This document shows, in pieces, positions 33,626 to 42,348 of a DNA stretch of 64,000 bases. This DNA comes from Flavobacterium ovatum (GTDB lineage: Bacteria > Bacteroidota > Bacteroidia > Flavobacteriales > Flavobacteriaceae), in assembly GCF_040703125.1 (NCBI RefSeq), contig NZ_CP160035.1:4185486-4249485 (forward strand). The letters are read 5' to 3'. The notes under the pieces are model-generated. The model worked only from the letters and a program-made list of their open reading frames with translations. It was not told the origin of the DNA and did no database searches. Position numbers and translations under genes: made by a program. Each line of letters opens with the position of its first letter. Position 1 is the stretch's first letter.

Positions 33626-33720
33626 ACTCTTATATTTTTGTTTCCAGTAAATATAATATTTTCCAAGAGCAAATTCCTGCTTTCCGTTGCAATACTTTTC
33701 AAGCAATTGTTTTTTTCTTA

Positions 33721-33818
33721 GGTCGCCACAGGAGCTTCCTCTGGTCGCTCTGTATCTCCCAGAAAAAAACACAATTCCTTTTCAAAGTATTTTCACTACA
33801 ATCAGGGCTAGGCATTTG
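33721..33818 (-). repeat. Degenerate intergenic element, copy 1
   Basis: On the minus strand this reads TAGCCCTGATTGTAGTG, then after a spacer CTGGGAGATACAGAGCGACC and AGAGGAAGCTCCTGTGGCGA. The block at 33721-33760 is nearly identical (about 5 differences in 40 bases) to plus-strand 55439-55480, and parts recur at 58503-58648. It lies upstream of the PPK2 gene and is more G+C-rich than its surroundings. Confidence 0.75.
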
Positions 33819-33896
33819 TTTCCATAATTTATTTTAGATTAAACTAAAAAACAACCATTCCAAACTAATTAAACAAAAAAAAAACAGCTAAAAAAA

Positions 33897-33930
33897 GATA
33901 AACGGCTAGTTTTTCAACTAGCCGTTTATC
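33897..33930. terminator. Terminator after the L,D-transpeptidase gene
   Basis: GATAAACGGCTAGTT (33897-33911) and AACTAGCCGTTTATC (33916-33930) form a perfect 15-bp stem with a 4-base loop, A-rich on the left. It is downstream of the minus-strand gene that ends at 33950. Confidence 0.8.
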
Positions 33931-33949
33931 GTCCCAAAAAAAACTAAAC

Positions 33950-34846
33950 TTACTTATTATTTTGTGCAACAAGCTTGCTTTTATTTTGCTCTTTTATAAT
34001 AGTTTCTATTTTCGGTTGTACCAATTGACTAATTTCATCTTCTGAAATCTCAAAAGAAGCAGGATTTGTCAACAGTTGCAACCAAGGCTTTTTTCCTCTA
34101 AAAGGATATTCTCCAAAAACGACAACTGGAGTTCCTTTTGACTTAATATTTTCATCATCGACCAAAACCCATTGGTTTGCCCAATCGTAAAGGTATCGAG
34201 CATCTTTTTCTTGCAATCGCAAACAGGAATGTGATGCTGGATAACCCGGCAATTCATATTGATGAAAACCAACTCCCAATTTATTTTCAATATTGAAATT
34301 CCACTTTAATTCCCACTCATCATTAAAGGTACTGGTGGTTTCTTCGGCTTTCCAATTGGTAAAAAACAATCCTGTTGGAGTAGGGTCTTTTTCCCTTCCC
34401 ATATTGGTTGGACCAGTATATACCAGTGTTCCGTTTTTATAGGCCGCAAAGGTTTGTGTAGGATAAGAAAAAAACAATATTTTATCAACCCTTTTAAGAG
34501 CTTCTACTTGCAATGGAAAAGGCAAAAAATCCTCTCTTTTACCCTCTAATTTAGAAGGAATAATAATCGAATCCATTTTGGCTAGATTCTTTTTGTCCGT
34601 ACGATTAACATCCATGACGATTTGCAAGGCCGATTCGTTTTTTTCATTTATCGTCAACCACGCTTTGCTGTTCATCATTTTATACTGAATCCCTTTGAGT
34701 TTTTCTCGAGCTATAATCGTTATTTCCTCTTCATCCTCATTGAAGCTACTTTGACTATTGGAACTTTCATCGTTCTTACTTTCATTGTTCTTACATGAAA
34801 TAGAAACGATAGCCAAAAACAACGATAACATTATATATTTTCTCAT
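33950..34846 (-). CDS. L,D-transpeptidase (YkuD family) lipoprotein
   Basis: A 298-residue predicted lipoprotein: the signal LFLAIVSISC ends at a lipobox cysteine at residue 18. The catalytic YkuD region carries GFHQYELPGYPASHSCLRLQ, where the usual HGC is HSC; Cys is the nucleophile and the conserved His/Arg are in place. It would form 3-3 cross-links in peptidoglycan or attach proteins to it. It has an upstream -7-like CATCTTTG (one mismatch) near 34868. Whether it is periplasmic or on the inner face of the outer membrane is not certain. Confidence 0.88.
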   Translation of the reverse strand: MRKYIMLSLFLAIVSISCKNNESKNDESSNSQSSFNEDEEEITIIAREKLKGIQYKMMNSKAWLTINEKNESALQIVMDVNRTDKKNLAKMDSIIIPSKLEGKREDFLPFPLQVEALKRVDKILFFSYPTQTFAAYKNGTLVYTGPTNMGREKDPTPTGLFFTNWKAEETTSTFNDEWELKWNFNIENKLGVGFHQYELPGYPASHSCLRLQEKDARYLYDWANQWVLVDDENIKSKGTPVVVFGEYPFRGKKPWLQLLTNPASFEISEDEISQLVQPKIETIIKEQNKSKLVAQNNK

Positions 34847-34945
34847 AATTTAAGTTTATAACACAAAGATGGTGTAGAAGTACTTATTTTATGTTACAGG
34901 ATATTGCAAAAAAGTTATCTAATTTTCAGATTTTGCAATTTTGAG

Positions 34946-35078
34946 TCGTATAGTCGCGTGAAGGATCGAAGCGGCATCCTTTTTTGTCCGCCGCGGCGGA
35001 CAAAAAAGATACAGCGGAGAGCCTGGCCCGTAGTCCCGACACTTCGTGATTACGGAGGGACACGCCCAAATTATTCCC
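34946..35078 (+). repeat. Degenerate intergenic element, copy 4 (palindrome-bearing)
   Basis: This stretch reads GGATCGAAGCGGCATCC, then the 28-bp palindrome, then GATACAGCGGAGAGCCTGGC and CGTAGTCCCGAC. It resembles the general plan of the other intergenic elements here (AGCGG...GATA-AGCGGAGAGC), for example 48717-48776. It lies upstream of the SDR gene. No gene is seen in it. Confidence 0.6.
34980..35007. repeat. Perfect 28-bp G+C-centred palindrome
   Basis: TTTTTTGTCCGCCG (34980-34993) and CGGCGGACAAAAAA (34994-35007) are exact inverses with no loop. It is the core of intergenic element copy 4 and is the most G+C-rich short stretch in the window. Confidence 0.9.
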
Positions 35079-35150
35079 ATTATCAATCTAAAAGCGAAAA
35101 ATTATCATTTATTTCACATCATTTCCGCCTTCAAGCCAATTGCAAAAACG

Positions 35151-35158
35151 TAACTTTG
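35151..35158 (+). promoter_or_regulatory. -7 element of the SDR gene
   Basis: TAACTTTG matches TAnnTTTG and lies 23 bp before the ATG at 35182. Confidence 0.55.
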
Positions 35159-35181
35159 TTTGTGAATTAAAAACTACAATA

Positions 35182-35898
35182 ATGACAGACTTAAAAAACA
35201 AAAATGCCCTAATCACAGGAGCTGGAAAAGGAATCGGAAAAGCAATCGCCATAGCACTTGCCAAAGAAGGTGTCAACGTAATATTGGTCGCACGTACGCA
35301 AGCTGACATAGATGAAGTAGCAAAAGAAATCGCTCCATTGGGAGTAAAAACCCTAGCATTAACAGCAGATGTTGCCGATATTGAATCGGTAAACGCTGCT
35401 GTTGTAAAAGCATTAGCCGAATTCAAGACCATCGACATCCTAATCAACAACGCCGGAATAGCTGCTTTTGGAAATTTCTTGCAAATGGAAGTAACTGATT
35501 GGGAACGCATCATACAAGTCAACTTAATGGGGACTTATTATGTGACTCGCGCCGTATTGCCGAACATGATTGAGAGACAAACGGGAGATATTATCAATAT
35601 TTCATCGACTGCTGGATTGAACGGAAATGCCGTAACGAGCGCATACAGTGCTTCAAAATTCGCTGTTCTAGGTCTGACAGATTCGTTGATGCAAGAAGTA
35701 CGCAAACATAATATTCGTGTTACTGCTTTAACGCCAAGCACCGTTGCAACTGACATGGCCAAAGACCTCAACCTAACGGACGGAAACCCAGATAAAGTAA
35801 TGCAATCTGAAGATATGGCAGAACTAATCGTTGCGCAATTGAAATTAAACCGTCGCGTGTTTATTAAGAATAGTAGCATTTGGTCTACTAATCCGTAA
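35182..35898 (+). CDS. Short-chain dehydrogenase/reductase (3-oxoacyl-ACP reductase-like)
   Basis: A 238-residue classical SDR that reduces a 3-keto group with [16 protein letters not shown] is the TGxxxGxG cofactor loop, NNAGIAAFG the NNAG motif, ISSTAG contains the catalytic Ser, and YSASK the catalytic Tyr/Lys. The upstream frame begins at 35140 in the promoter, so the ATG at 35182 ([15 protein letters not shown]) is used. The FabG-like annotation is based on overall resemblance. The true substrate could be any acyl or other small keto compound. It is a single gene with its own promoter and a terminator at 35934-35976. Confidence 0.88.
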   Translation: MTDLKNKNALITGAGKGIGKAIAIALAKEGVNVILVARTQADIDEVAKEIAPLGVKTLALTADVADIESVNAAVVKALAEFKTIDILINNAGIAAFGNFLQMEVTDWERIIQVNLMGTYYVTRAVLPNMIERQTGDIINISSTAGLNGNAVTSAYSASKFAVLGLTDSLMQEVRKHNIRVTALTPSTVATDMAKDLNLTDGNPDKVMQSEDMAELIVAQLKLNRRVFIKNSSIWSTNP

Positions 35899-35933
35899 TT
35901 TATTATGCAGAGATTCACAAAGAAAACACAGAA

Positions 35934-35976
35934 GTTCACAGAGTATTATTTTATACTTTGTGAACCTTTTTTTTTT
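35934..35976 (+). terminator. Terminator after the SDR gene
   Basis: GTTCACAGAGTAT and ATACTTTGTGAAC form a stem (one mismatch) followed by a run of ten T. The stem sequence belongs to a short 'aagttcacaaag' repeat also seen near 59985. Confidence 0.75.
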
Positions 35977-36144
35977 TAGTAAATCAAATTCAAAGGTCAA
36001 TCTCAAAAATCAAATTTTAAAAAAAATAAATGGTTTTCATGTATCCTTTGTTCTTAAATCAAAAATCGTTAATTTTAAAACCTTTGCGTCCTTTGTGCTT
36101 CCTTAGCGAACTTTGCGGTTAAATCACTTCAAAAATCGTTAATC
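35977..36144. repeat. Intergenic repeat tract upstream of mtaB's 3' end
   Basis: CAAAAATCGTTAATTTTAAA at about 36060 is repeated as CAAAAATCGTTAATCTTAAA at about 36131. The stretch between is made of CTTTGCGTCCTTTGTGC-like units (imperfect ctttgcg iterations, 36082-36122). No gene is seen. Confidence 0.5.
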
Positions 36145-37476
36145 TTAAACTGATTCTACAGCAACAAACTCCATTCGAACCGCACCATCTTCATCAATAT
36201 GAGTTAAGTTCACATTCTGCAATGTATTCGCTAACTCAGGATTCCAAGGCGTTTTTACTTTTACATAATTCTCCGTAAATCCATGAATATAGCCTTCTTT
36301 GTTTTCGCTTTCGAACAAAACCGTTCTTTGCGTTCCAAGTTGAGTTTCATAAAAAGCACGACGTTTTTTCACAGACAAACCTCTTAGCATTTTGCTACGT
36401 TTAGCACGTACATTGGCAGGAACAGCTCCTTCCATTTCAGCGGCTTCGGTATTATCTCTTTCTGAATAAGTAAAAACGTGTAAATAAGAAATATCCATTT
36501 CGTTCAAGAAATGATACGTTTCTAAGAAATGCTCGTCACTTTCCCCAGGAAAACCCACAATCACATCAACACCTATACACGCATGAGGCATGACTTCTCG
36601 TATTTTATTAACTCGCTCTGTATAAACATCACGTAAATAACGACGTTTCATCATCTTCAATATGGCGTCACTTCCTGATTGCAACGGAATATGAAAATGA
36701 GGCACAAAAGTGCGGCTTTTAGAAACAAATTCTATAGTTTCATTTTTCAATAAATTCGGTTCAATAGATGAAATTCGTAATCTTTCAATTCCTTCTACTT
36801 CATCCAATGCTTGGACTAAATCCAAGAAAGTATGTTCATGTTTTTTGTTCCCAAATTCCCCTTTACCATAATCCCCGATATTTACACCAGTCAAAACAAT
36901 TTCTTTGATGTTTTGCGCTGAAATATCTTTAGCATTTTGAAGCACATTTTCGAGTGCATCACTTCTAGAAATCCCTCTCGCTAGTGGAATCGTACAATAG
37001 GTACATTTATAATCGCATCCATCCTGCACTTTCAAGAATGCACGAGTACGGTCACCAATGGAATAACTACCGACGTAAAAATCGGCTTCGGAAATTTCGC
37101 AAGAATGTACTTCACCCATGTCATTTTTACTTAAATCATTGATATAATCCAAGATTTTGAATTTTTCCGTAGCGCCTAAAACTAAATCAACGCCATCAAC
37201 TGCCGCCAATTCTTCCGGTTTCAACTGCGCATAACAACCCACCGCCGCTACAAAAGCTTTGTTGTTGAGTTTCATGGCTTTTTTGACCACTTGCTTGAAT
37301 TGTTTGTCGGCATTTTCAGTAACGGAGCACGTATTAATTACATACATATCCGCAACGTCTTCAAAATCTACACGATCAAAACCCTCATCTTGAAAATTAC
37401 GTGCTATTGTAGATGTTTCTGAAAAATTCAGTTTACATCCAAGAGTATAAAAGGCAACCTTTTTTCTGTTTTCCAT
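36145..37476 (-). CDS. mtaB: tRNA ms2t6A methylthiotransferase MtaB
   Basis: A 443-residue radical-SAM methylthiotransferase that adds a methylthio group to t6A at position 37 of certain tRNAs. The N-terminal UPF0004 domain has the cysteines of its own Fe-S cluster (YTLGCKLNFSE, NTCSVTENA, VGCYAQL). The radical-SAM cluster is CDYKCTYCTIPLARG, and a TRAM domain forms the last about 60 residues. Family blocks RISSIEPNLL, HFHIPLQSGSD and GVDVIVGFPGE are present. The minus-strand -7 element TAAATTTG lies at 37521-37528. The call to MtaB rather than MiaB/RimO rests on sequence resemblance. Confidence 0.93.
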   Translation of the reverse strand: MENRKKVAFYTLGCKLNFSETSTIARNFQDEGFDRVDFEDVADMYVINTCSVTENADKQFKQVVKKAMKLNNKAFVAAVGCYAQLKPEELAAVDGVDLVLGATEKFKILDYINDLSKNDMGEVHSCEISEADFYVGSYSIGDRTRAFLKVQDGCDYKCTYCTIPLARGISRSDALENVLQNAKDISAQNIKEIVLTGVNIGDYGKGEFGNKKHEHTFLDLVQALDEVEGIERLRISSIEPNLLKNETIEFVSKSRTFVPHFHIPLQSGSDAILKMMKRRYLRDVYTERVNKIREVMPHACIGVDVIVGFPGESDEHFLETYHFLNEMDISYLHVFTYSERDNTEAAEMEGAVPANVRAKRSKMLRGLSVKKRRAFYETQLGTQRTVLFESENKEGYIHGFTENYVKVKTPWNPELANTLQNVNLTHIDEDGAVRMEFVAVESV

Positions 37477-37520
37477 AAGTAGTCACTAATAATGAAATCG
37501 TTGTCAAAAATTAGCGTGTG

Positions 37521-37528
37521 CAAATTTA
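37521..37528 (-). promoter_or_regulatory. -7 element of mtaB
   Basis: On the minus strand this reads TAAATTTG, exact to TAnnTTTG, 44 bp before the mtaB ATG at 37476. Confidence 0.5.
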
Positions 37529-37671
37529 CAAACAAATCCCAAAAAATCACTTCTATTCTAGATTTAATTCAATATGCATTTATAAACGCAGATTGAAAAC
37601 AACACAATCCATTCCGAAACTGTTTTTCATAACTTCTAATTTAATTCAAAATTTATAAACATCTTTGTATT

Positions 37672-38349
37672 ATGAAAATCTTACTCATTGAAGACGAAAA
37701 AGAATTGGCAGAAAGTATCAAATCGTATTTGTCTGGAAACGACTTTATTTGTGAGTGGACAGATAATGTGAAGACTGCGATTGAAAAAATCTCTAATTAT
37801 GAATACGACTGTATAGTGTTGGATTTGACTTTACCCGACGGAAATGGTCTTGAAATTTTGAAAGAAATAAAGAGACAAAACAAATCGGAAGGTATTATTA
37901 TTATTTCAGCAAAGGAAACATTAGAAACACGTATCGAAGGACTTACTTTGGGTGCGGATGATTTTTTAACCAAGCCTTTTCATCTGTCTGAATTATTAGT
38001 ACGAACCCAAGCTATTATTCGGAGAAAAAAATTCAAAGGAAATAATTTTGTTACCTTCAACGAGATTGAAATTGATATCCTTTCGAAAACGGTTAAGGTG
38101 AATGGTAGAAAACTCGATGTCACCAAAAAAGAACTTGATTTACTTTTGTACTTAATTGGAAATCAAGACAGAGTACTTTCAAAAAGCGCCATTGCAGAAC
38201 ACCTTTCGGGAGATATGGCCGATATGCTAGACAATCACGATTTTGTTTATGCACACATCAAAAACTTAAAAAATAAATTGAAGGAAGCTGGAATCATAGA
38301 TTACATTAAAACGGTTTATGGACTAGGTTATAAATGGCAAAATGAGTGA
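37672..38349 (+). CDS. Response regulator, OmpR/PhoB family
   Basis: A 225-residue two-component response regulator: a receiver domain in residues 1-120, with the acidic pocket (E7, D8) and phosphoacceptor D51 (VLDLTLPDG) plus the conserved Lys at 101 (FLTKPF). A winged-helix DNA-binding domain follows in residues 130-222 (TKKELDLLLYLIGN, YAHIKNLKNKLKE, TVYGLGYKW). It overlaps the histidine kinase gene by 8 bases and heads the operon with the PepSY-like lipoprotein and RND efflux genes, so its likely job is to control them. Confidence 0.93.
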   Translation: MKILLIEDEKELAESIKSYLSGNDFICEWTDNVKTAIEKISNYEYDCIVLDLTLPDGNGLEILKEIKRQNKSEGIIIISAKETLETRIEGLTLGADDFLTKPFHLSELLVRTQAIIRRKKFKGNNFVTFNEIEIDILSKTVKVNGRKLDVTKKELDLLLYLIGNQDRVLSKSAIAEHLSGDMADMLDNHDFVYAHIKNLKNKLKEAGIIDYIKTVYGLGYKWQNE

Positions 38350-39610
38350 AAAACTTTTACATAAAACATCAAAAGCATATCTGGTTTTTGCACTGCTATT
38401 GCTAATAGTTGCCGCTCCATTGTTTTATATTCTAATCGAAAAACTGTATATCGATGATGCCGACGAAGCCTTACTACTTCGTAAAAATGAGTTTATTCAA
38501 TATTCAGCTAAAAATATTAAAACAACCGATGTTCCAATTTGGAATAAATTCAACCGTGATATTAAAATTATTGCTGCAACTCCTCTGAAAAAAGATTCCC
38601 TTTTCTACACGTTTTATTATGATACATTGTATAATGAAAATGAACCTTATAGAGAATTGCGTTTGCCTATAAAAATTGAAGGCAAGTCGTATACCTATTC
38701 GGCAAGAATAAATTTGGTAGAAACATCCGATTTAATCGAGAGTATTGCAATCTTATTTTTGGTAATCATTTCGTTGTTGCTTATTGGTTTATTTTTTATT
38801 TCGAAAAGGCTATCTCTTAATCTATGGAAACCCTTTTACAAAACATTATTGCAAATTGAACAATTTGAAATTGATAAGTCAAACCTTCCACAATTCGCAA
38901 AAACGGATACAGAAGAATTTAACCGTTTGAATCAAAGTATTCAAAAATTGATCGAAAAGAATACCTCCATTTATAGAAGTCAACGGGAATTTATTGAAAA
39001 TGCCGCTCATGAATTGCAAACCCCATTAGCCGTGTTTCAGGCTAAAATTGATACACTCATTCAGCGTAATGATGTGACACAAGAGCAATCCGTGATTTTG
39101 TCATCTTTGAATGATAACGTTTCAAAACTGAATCGTTTGAACAAAAATCTTTTGTTGCTTTCCAAAATTGAAAACGATCATTACGCCAACAAGCAAACCT
39201 TCTATTTGAAAGAGGCTATAGAAAAGAACCTTGCCTTTTTTGTAGAACAGGCAAATGCCAAAAACATCTCAATCAAAACGGATATTGATCCATCATTTAC
39301 TATTGCATCAAATCCAGTATTAGCAGAGGTTTTAATTAGTAATTTGTTTCTTAATGCCATCAAACACAATGTTTCAAACGGACAAATAGCGATCACGCTT
39401 TCAAATCAAACACTAGTTTTTTCTAATACAGGATCTCCCAGTACTTTGTCTTCTAGTAAATTATTTAATCGGTTCTCAAAGTCGAATACATCCGAGCATG
39501 GTAATGGTTTAGGTTTGGCTATTGTTAAGAAAATTGTAGATAGTAACGACTGGATTATTCGATATAATTTCAACCATAATTTTCATTGTTTCACTATAGA
39601 CTTTCGCTAA
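38342..39610 (+). CDS. Sensor histidine kinase
   Basis: A 422-residue membrane-bound kinase, partner of the adjacent response regulator. Two transmembrane helices (about residues 14-34 and 137-157) flank a sensor region of about 100 residues. NAAHELQTPLAVF is the H-box with H223 as the phosphorylated residue. NLFLNAIKHN is the N-box and GNGLGLAIV the G-box. The nucleotide-binding domain is slightly short and ends FTIDFR. The signal sensed by the periplasmic loop is unknown. It could be the pump's substrate or membrane stress. Confidence 0.92.
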   Translation: MSEKLLHKTSKAYLVFALLLLIVAAPLFYILIEKLYIDDADEALLLRKNEFIQYSAKNIKTTDVPIWNKFNRDIKIIAATPLKKDSLFYTFYYDTLYNENEPYRELRLPIKIEGKSYTYSARINLVETSDLIESIAILFLVIISLLLIGLFFISKRLSLNLWKPFYKTLLQIEQFEIDKSNLPQFAKTDTEEFNRLNQSIQKLIEKNTSIYRSQREFIENAAHELQTPLAVFQAKIDTLIQRNDVTQEQSVILSSLNDNVSKLNRLNKNLLLLSKIENDHYANKQTFYLKEAIEKNLAFFVEQANAKNISIKTDIDPSFTIASNPVLAEVLISNLFLNAIKHNVSNGQIAITLSNQTLVFSNTGSPSTLSSSKLFNRFSKSNTSEHGNGLGLAIVKKIVDSNDWIIRYNFNHNFHCFTIDFR

Positions 39611-39661
39611 TTCTAAATTTCTTCTAAATCGTATATTAAATTTGGACTAAAATAGACGAAA

Positions 39662-40093
39662 ATGAAAAATTTAACCCTCCTTCTTTCTGCATTGTTTGCG
39701 TTCACCGCTTGCAAACAATCTAGCACTAGTAGAGAAGTTCCAGAAAACATAAAAATGGCTTTTGTCCAATCGCATCCTCATGCAGTCATTTTAAAATGGA
39801 ATGACGAGCCACCATTTTGGGAAGTAAAATACAAAGAGGCTACTGAAAAAGGTGCTGTATCCTATGATAAAAATGCTGTTATTACTGAAACCGAATTGGT
39901 AATCACAAAAGATTTGTTACCAAATGGAACGACTATTCCTGACTACATCAAAGTAAATTATCCTAAAGAGAAAATTCAAGGTTATGAGAAAATAACAACT
40001 GCTAGCGGAATGATTACTTATGAAATTCAAATCACAGGACAAGAAATTGTATTTGATGTGAATGGGAAGTATTTATTAGAAGAAAAAGATTAA
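39662..40093 (+). CDS. PepSY-like domain lipoprotein
   Basis: A 143-residue exported protein: the signal KNLTLLLSALFAFTACKQ ends in a lipobox cysteine. Two halves of a repeated structure (KMAFVQSHPHAVILKWND followed by FWEVKYK, and later YIKVNYPKEKIQGYEK followed by YEIQITG) match the PepSY-like putative beta-lactamase-inhibitor fold (PF11396) seen in many Bacteroidota. It lies between the histidine kinase and TolC genes, so it may link the pump to the sensor or modulate envelope stress. That is inference; the fold alone does not give a ligand. Confidence 0.8.
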   Translation: MKNLTLLLSALFAFTACKQSSTSREVPENIKMAFVQSHPHAVILKWNDEPPFWEVKYKEATEKGAVSYDKNAVITETELVITKDLLPNGTTIPDYIKVNYPKEKIQGYEKITTASGMITYEIQITGQEIVFDVNGKYLLEEKD

Positions 40094-40097
40094 AACC

Positions 40098-41396
40098 ATG
40101 ATAAAAACACGTTTAATAATTGTGGTGATGCCTGTTGTTGTTCTATTGTTTTCATTCGAATGTGTCATAGCGCAGAATGATTTGAGTTATTACAACACGG
40201 CAGCCAAACAAAATAGTCCTTTGATAAATGACAATAAACTAGTCAATAAAAGCAATCAATTAGAAATAGAGAGGCTAAAAGCTTTTTATACCAAAGCCCA
40301 AATTGGGGTTACAGCCAATTATTTGTTTTCGCCACTTATTTCTAAAGATAATAACAAAACCACTTTTGAAGCCAATTCAGCTGGAGCAACTAATTACTAT
40401 GGGTATGATTTGGCTTATTCCAATGGTGGAACCTATCAGGCAATGTTGAATGTTTCACAGCCTTTATTTAATGGGATACGTTATAAAACAGCTAGTGAAC
40501 AAGTTGCCGTTGCGTCTCAAATAAGTCAAAATAATGTCCTATTAACGGAACATGATTTGGAGAAAATAGTAAGTGATCAATATATTTTGTGTTTGCAGGA
40601 CAATAAACAAACGGGCTATGCGGAAACAATGGTCAAATTATTGGCAGATCAAAAAGATATTTTAATAAAATTGGTTGAAAGCAGTATTTACAAACAATCG
40701 GATCTTTCTTTATTAAGTATCGAACATCAAAATTTTGTAGCGCAACTGACCACTTTCAAAGCCAATTATCGCAGAGACTTAATGGACTTAAATATTCTTT
40801 GCGGCATTAATGATACACAATTACATGAACTCCAAAATATGGAACTGAGTTTGAAGAATACCAGTGCCAAATCGATGTTTATGGAGAAATACCGATTGGA
40901 CAGTATCAATTTGGTCGCGCAGCAAAAAATAGTTGAATTAAAATACAAACCACAAATTAACCTTTATGCCAATACAGGGCTCAATGCGACTTATGCGCCC
41001 ACGATTCCCGACCGATTTGGATTGAGTGCAGGGGTGAACTTTACGTATAACTTTTTTGATGGTGGTCAAAAACAATTGACTCAAAAGAAAACAAAAGTAT
41101 TAGAAGAGTCTATTTCCTTTTACAAAGACAATTTTATTTCGCAAAACACTATTCGGAAATCAAAAATAGAGGCAGAAATTGAATCCTTTTCTACCCGAAT
41201 TGCAATTGCAGATCAGCAACTCAAAGACTATGACTCATTACTGAAAACGTATAAAAAAGAGATTTTTTCGGGACAGTTAACTATTATAAATTACATCACG
41301 GTTTTGAAAAATATGGCAATGCTACAGCGTGATAATGCAATCTTGATTTCACAGCAACAATTACTTATTAATGTCTACAATTACTGGAACTGGTAA
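40098..41396 (+). CDS. TolC family outer membrane efflux protein
   Basis: A 432-residue protein with a signal peptide (cut near residue 25, after IAQ) and long heptad-type helices, the usual features of a TolC-type outer-membrane channel. The repeated halves begin about residues 30-210 and 240-420 and include the sequence FNGIRYKTASEQVAVASQ. It would complete the exit path of the RND pump encoded next in the operon. It starts 4 bases after the PepSY-like gene and ends near the start of the adaptor gene. It is shorter than typical E. coli TolC, as in many Bacteroidota. Confidence 0.87.
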   Translation: MIKTRLIIVVMPVVVLLFSFECVIAQNDLSYYNTAAKQNSPLINDNKLVNKSNQLEIERLKAFYTKAQIGVTANYLFSPLISKDNNKTTFEANSAGATNYYGYDLAYSNGGTYQAMLNVSQPLFNGIRYKTASEQVAVASQISQNNVLLTEHDLEKIVSDQYILCLQDNKQTGYAETMVKLLADQKDILIKLVESSIYKQSDLSLLSIEHQNFVAQLTTFKANYRRDLMDLNILCGINDTQLHELQNMELSLKNTSAKSMFMEKYRLDSINLVAQQKIVELKYKPQINLYANTGLNATYAPTIPDRFGLSAGVNFTYNFFDGGQKQLTQKKTKVLEESISFYKDNFISQNTIRKSKIEAEIESFSTRIAIADQQLKDYDSLLKTYKKEIFSGQLTIINYITVLKNMAMLQRDNAILISQQQLLINVYNYWNW

Positions 41397-41412
41397 ACAA
41401 CATAATATAAAA

Positions 41413-42348
41413 ATGAAACACTATAAACTATATTTTTTGACGGTAATAACTTTGCTCTTGTTCTCCTGCGGAAAAAAGGCTGAAACCACCGATGAAGTAA
41501 TTGAAACACCCAAAACACCTGTAAAGATAGTGATGGTAACGCAAGGGGCAATTGATGATGAACTGACTTTATTTGGAACAACGGCTTATTTAAAACGAAA
41601 TTTGGTTACCGCTTCTATACCTGCATTCATTACACAAGTGCATATAAAATTGGGAGACCAAGTAAAGAAAGGAGATTTACTCTATGTATTAGAATCGAAA
41701 GAAAGTCGAGCATTAGGAAACAATGTTTCAAAAATTGACGACTCTCTGAATGGTTTTGGTATCATCAAAATTAAAGCATCAGCAAGCGGTATTATTACGA
41801 CACTAGACAAACAACAAGCGGGCGATTATGTTTTGGAAGGTGCCTTATTGTGTACTATCGCCGAAAGTAATGATTTGATATTTCAGGTAAATGTACCATT
41901 TGAATATACTGCTTATACTCAAACAGGGAAAACGTGTACGATCATTTTACCCAATAATTTGAAATATACTGCCGTTTTTACAAAAGCCTTGATGGCCATG
42001 AATGTCAATGCACAAACACAAACGATTTTGGCGAAGTGCAACAAAAACCTATTCTTACCCGAAAATATGATCGTAAAAGTGAGCCTAAATAAAGGAGGGC
42101 AAAGTGGTCAACAATTACTCCCAAAATCATGTGTGTCTAGTAATGAGATGATGAATGAATTTTGGATAATGAAAGTTAAAAATGACAGTATTGCTGTGAA
42201 ACAATTGGTAACCATTGGGAATAAAAATGAGGAATGGATAGAAATTCTTTCTCCAAAATTAAATCCTGAAGACAGAATTATAAGTGAAGGGAATTTTGAA
42301 CTACCCGATAATTCTTTAGTAAAAATAGCAACTACCAAAGAAAAATGA
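41413..42348 (+). CDS. RND efflux periplasmic adaptor (membrane fusion) protein
   Basis: A 311-residue lipoprotein: the signal YKLYFLTVITLLLFSCG places the lipid-attachment cysteine at about residue 17. The HlyD/AcrA-like fold is visible as a lipoyl-like half (HIKLGDQVKKGDLLYVLES), an unusually short coiled-coil hairpin, the second half (GIITTLDKQQAGDYVLEG) and a beta-barrel with membrane-proximal domain. An upstream frame begins at 41371 inside the TolC gene, but the ATG at 41413 (MKHYKLYF) yields the lipoprotein signal. It overlaps the pump gene by 4 bases (ATGA), so the two are coupled. Confidence 0.88.
   Translation: MKHYKLYFLTVITLLLFSCGKKAETTDEVIETPKTPVKIVMVTQGAIDDELTLFGTTAYLKRNLVTASIPAFITQVHIKLGDQVKKGDLLYVLESKESRALGNNVSKIDDSLNGFGIIKIKASASGIITTLDKQQAGDYVLEGALLCTIAESNDLIFQVNVPFEYTAYTQTGKTCTIILPNNLKYTAVFTKALMAMNVNAQTQTILAKCNKNLFLPENMIVKVSLNKGGQSGQQLLPKSCVSSNEMMNEFWIMKVKNDSIAVKQLVTIGNKNEEWIEILSPKLNPEDRIISEGNFELPDNSLVKIATTKEK

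Noticed and set aside
33626..33772. N-terminal extension of the PPK2 open frame
   Set aside because: The extra 49 codons lie in intergenic element copy 1 and are followed by a good ATG at 33625 that starts the conserved protein.
34904..35170. 88-residue open frame upstream of the SDR gene
   Set aside because: It is a translation of the palindrome-bearing intergenic element and overlaps the SDR promoter.
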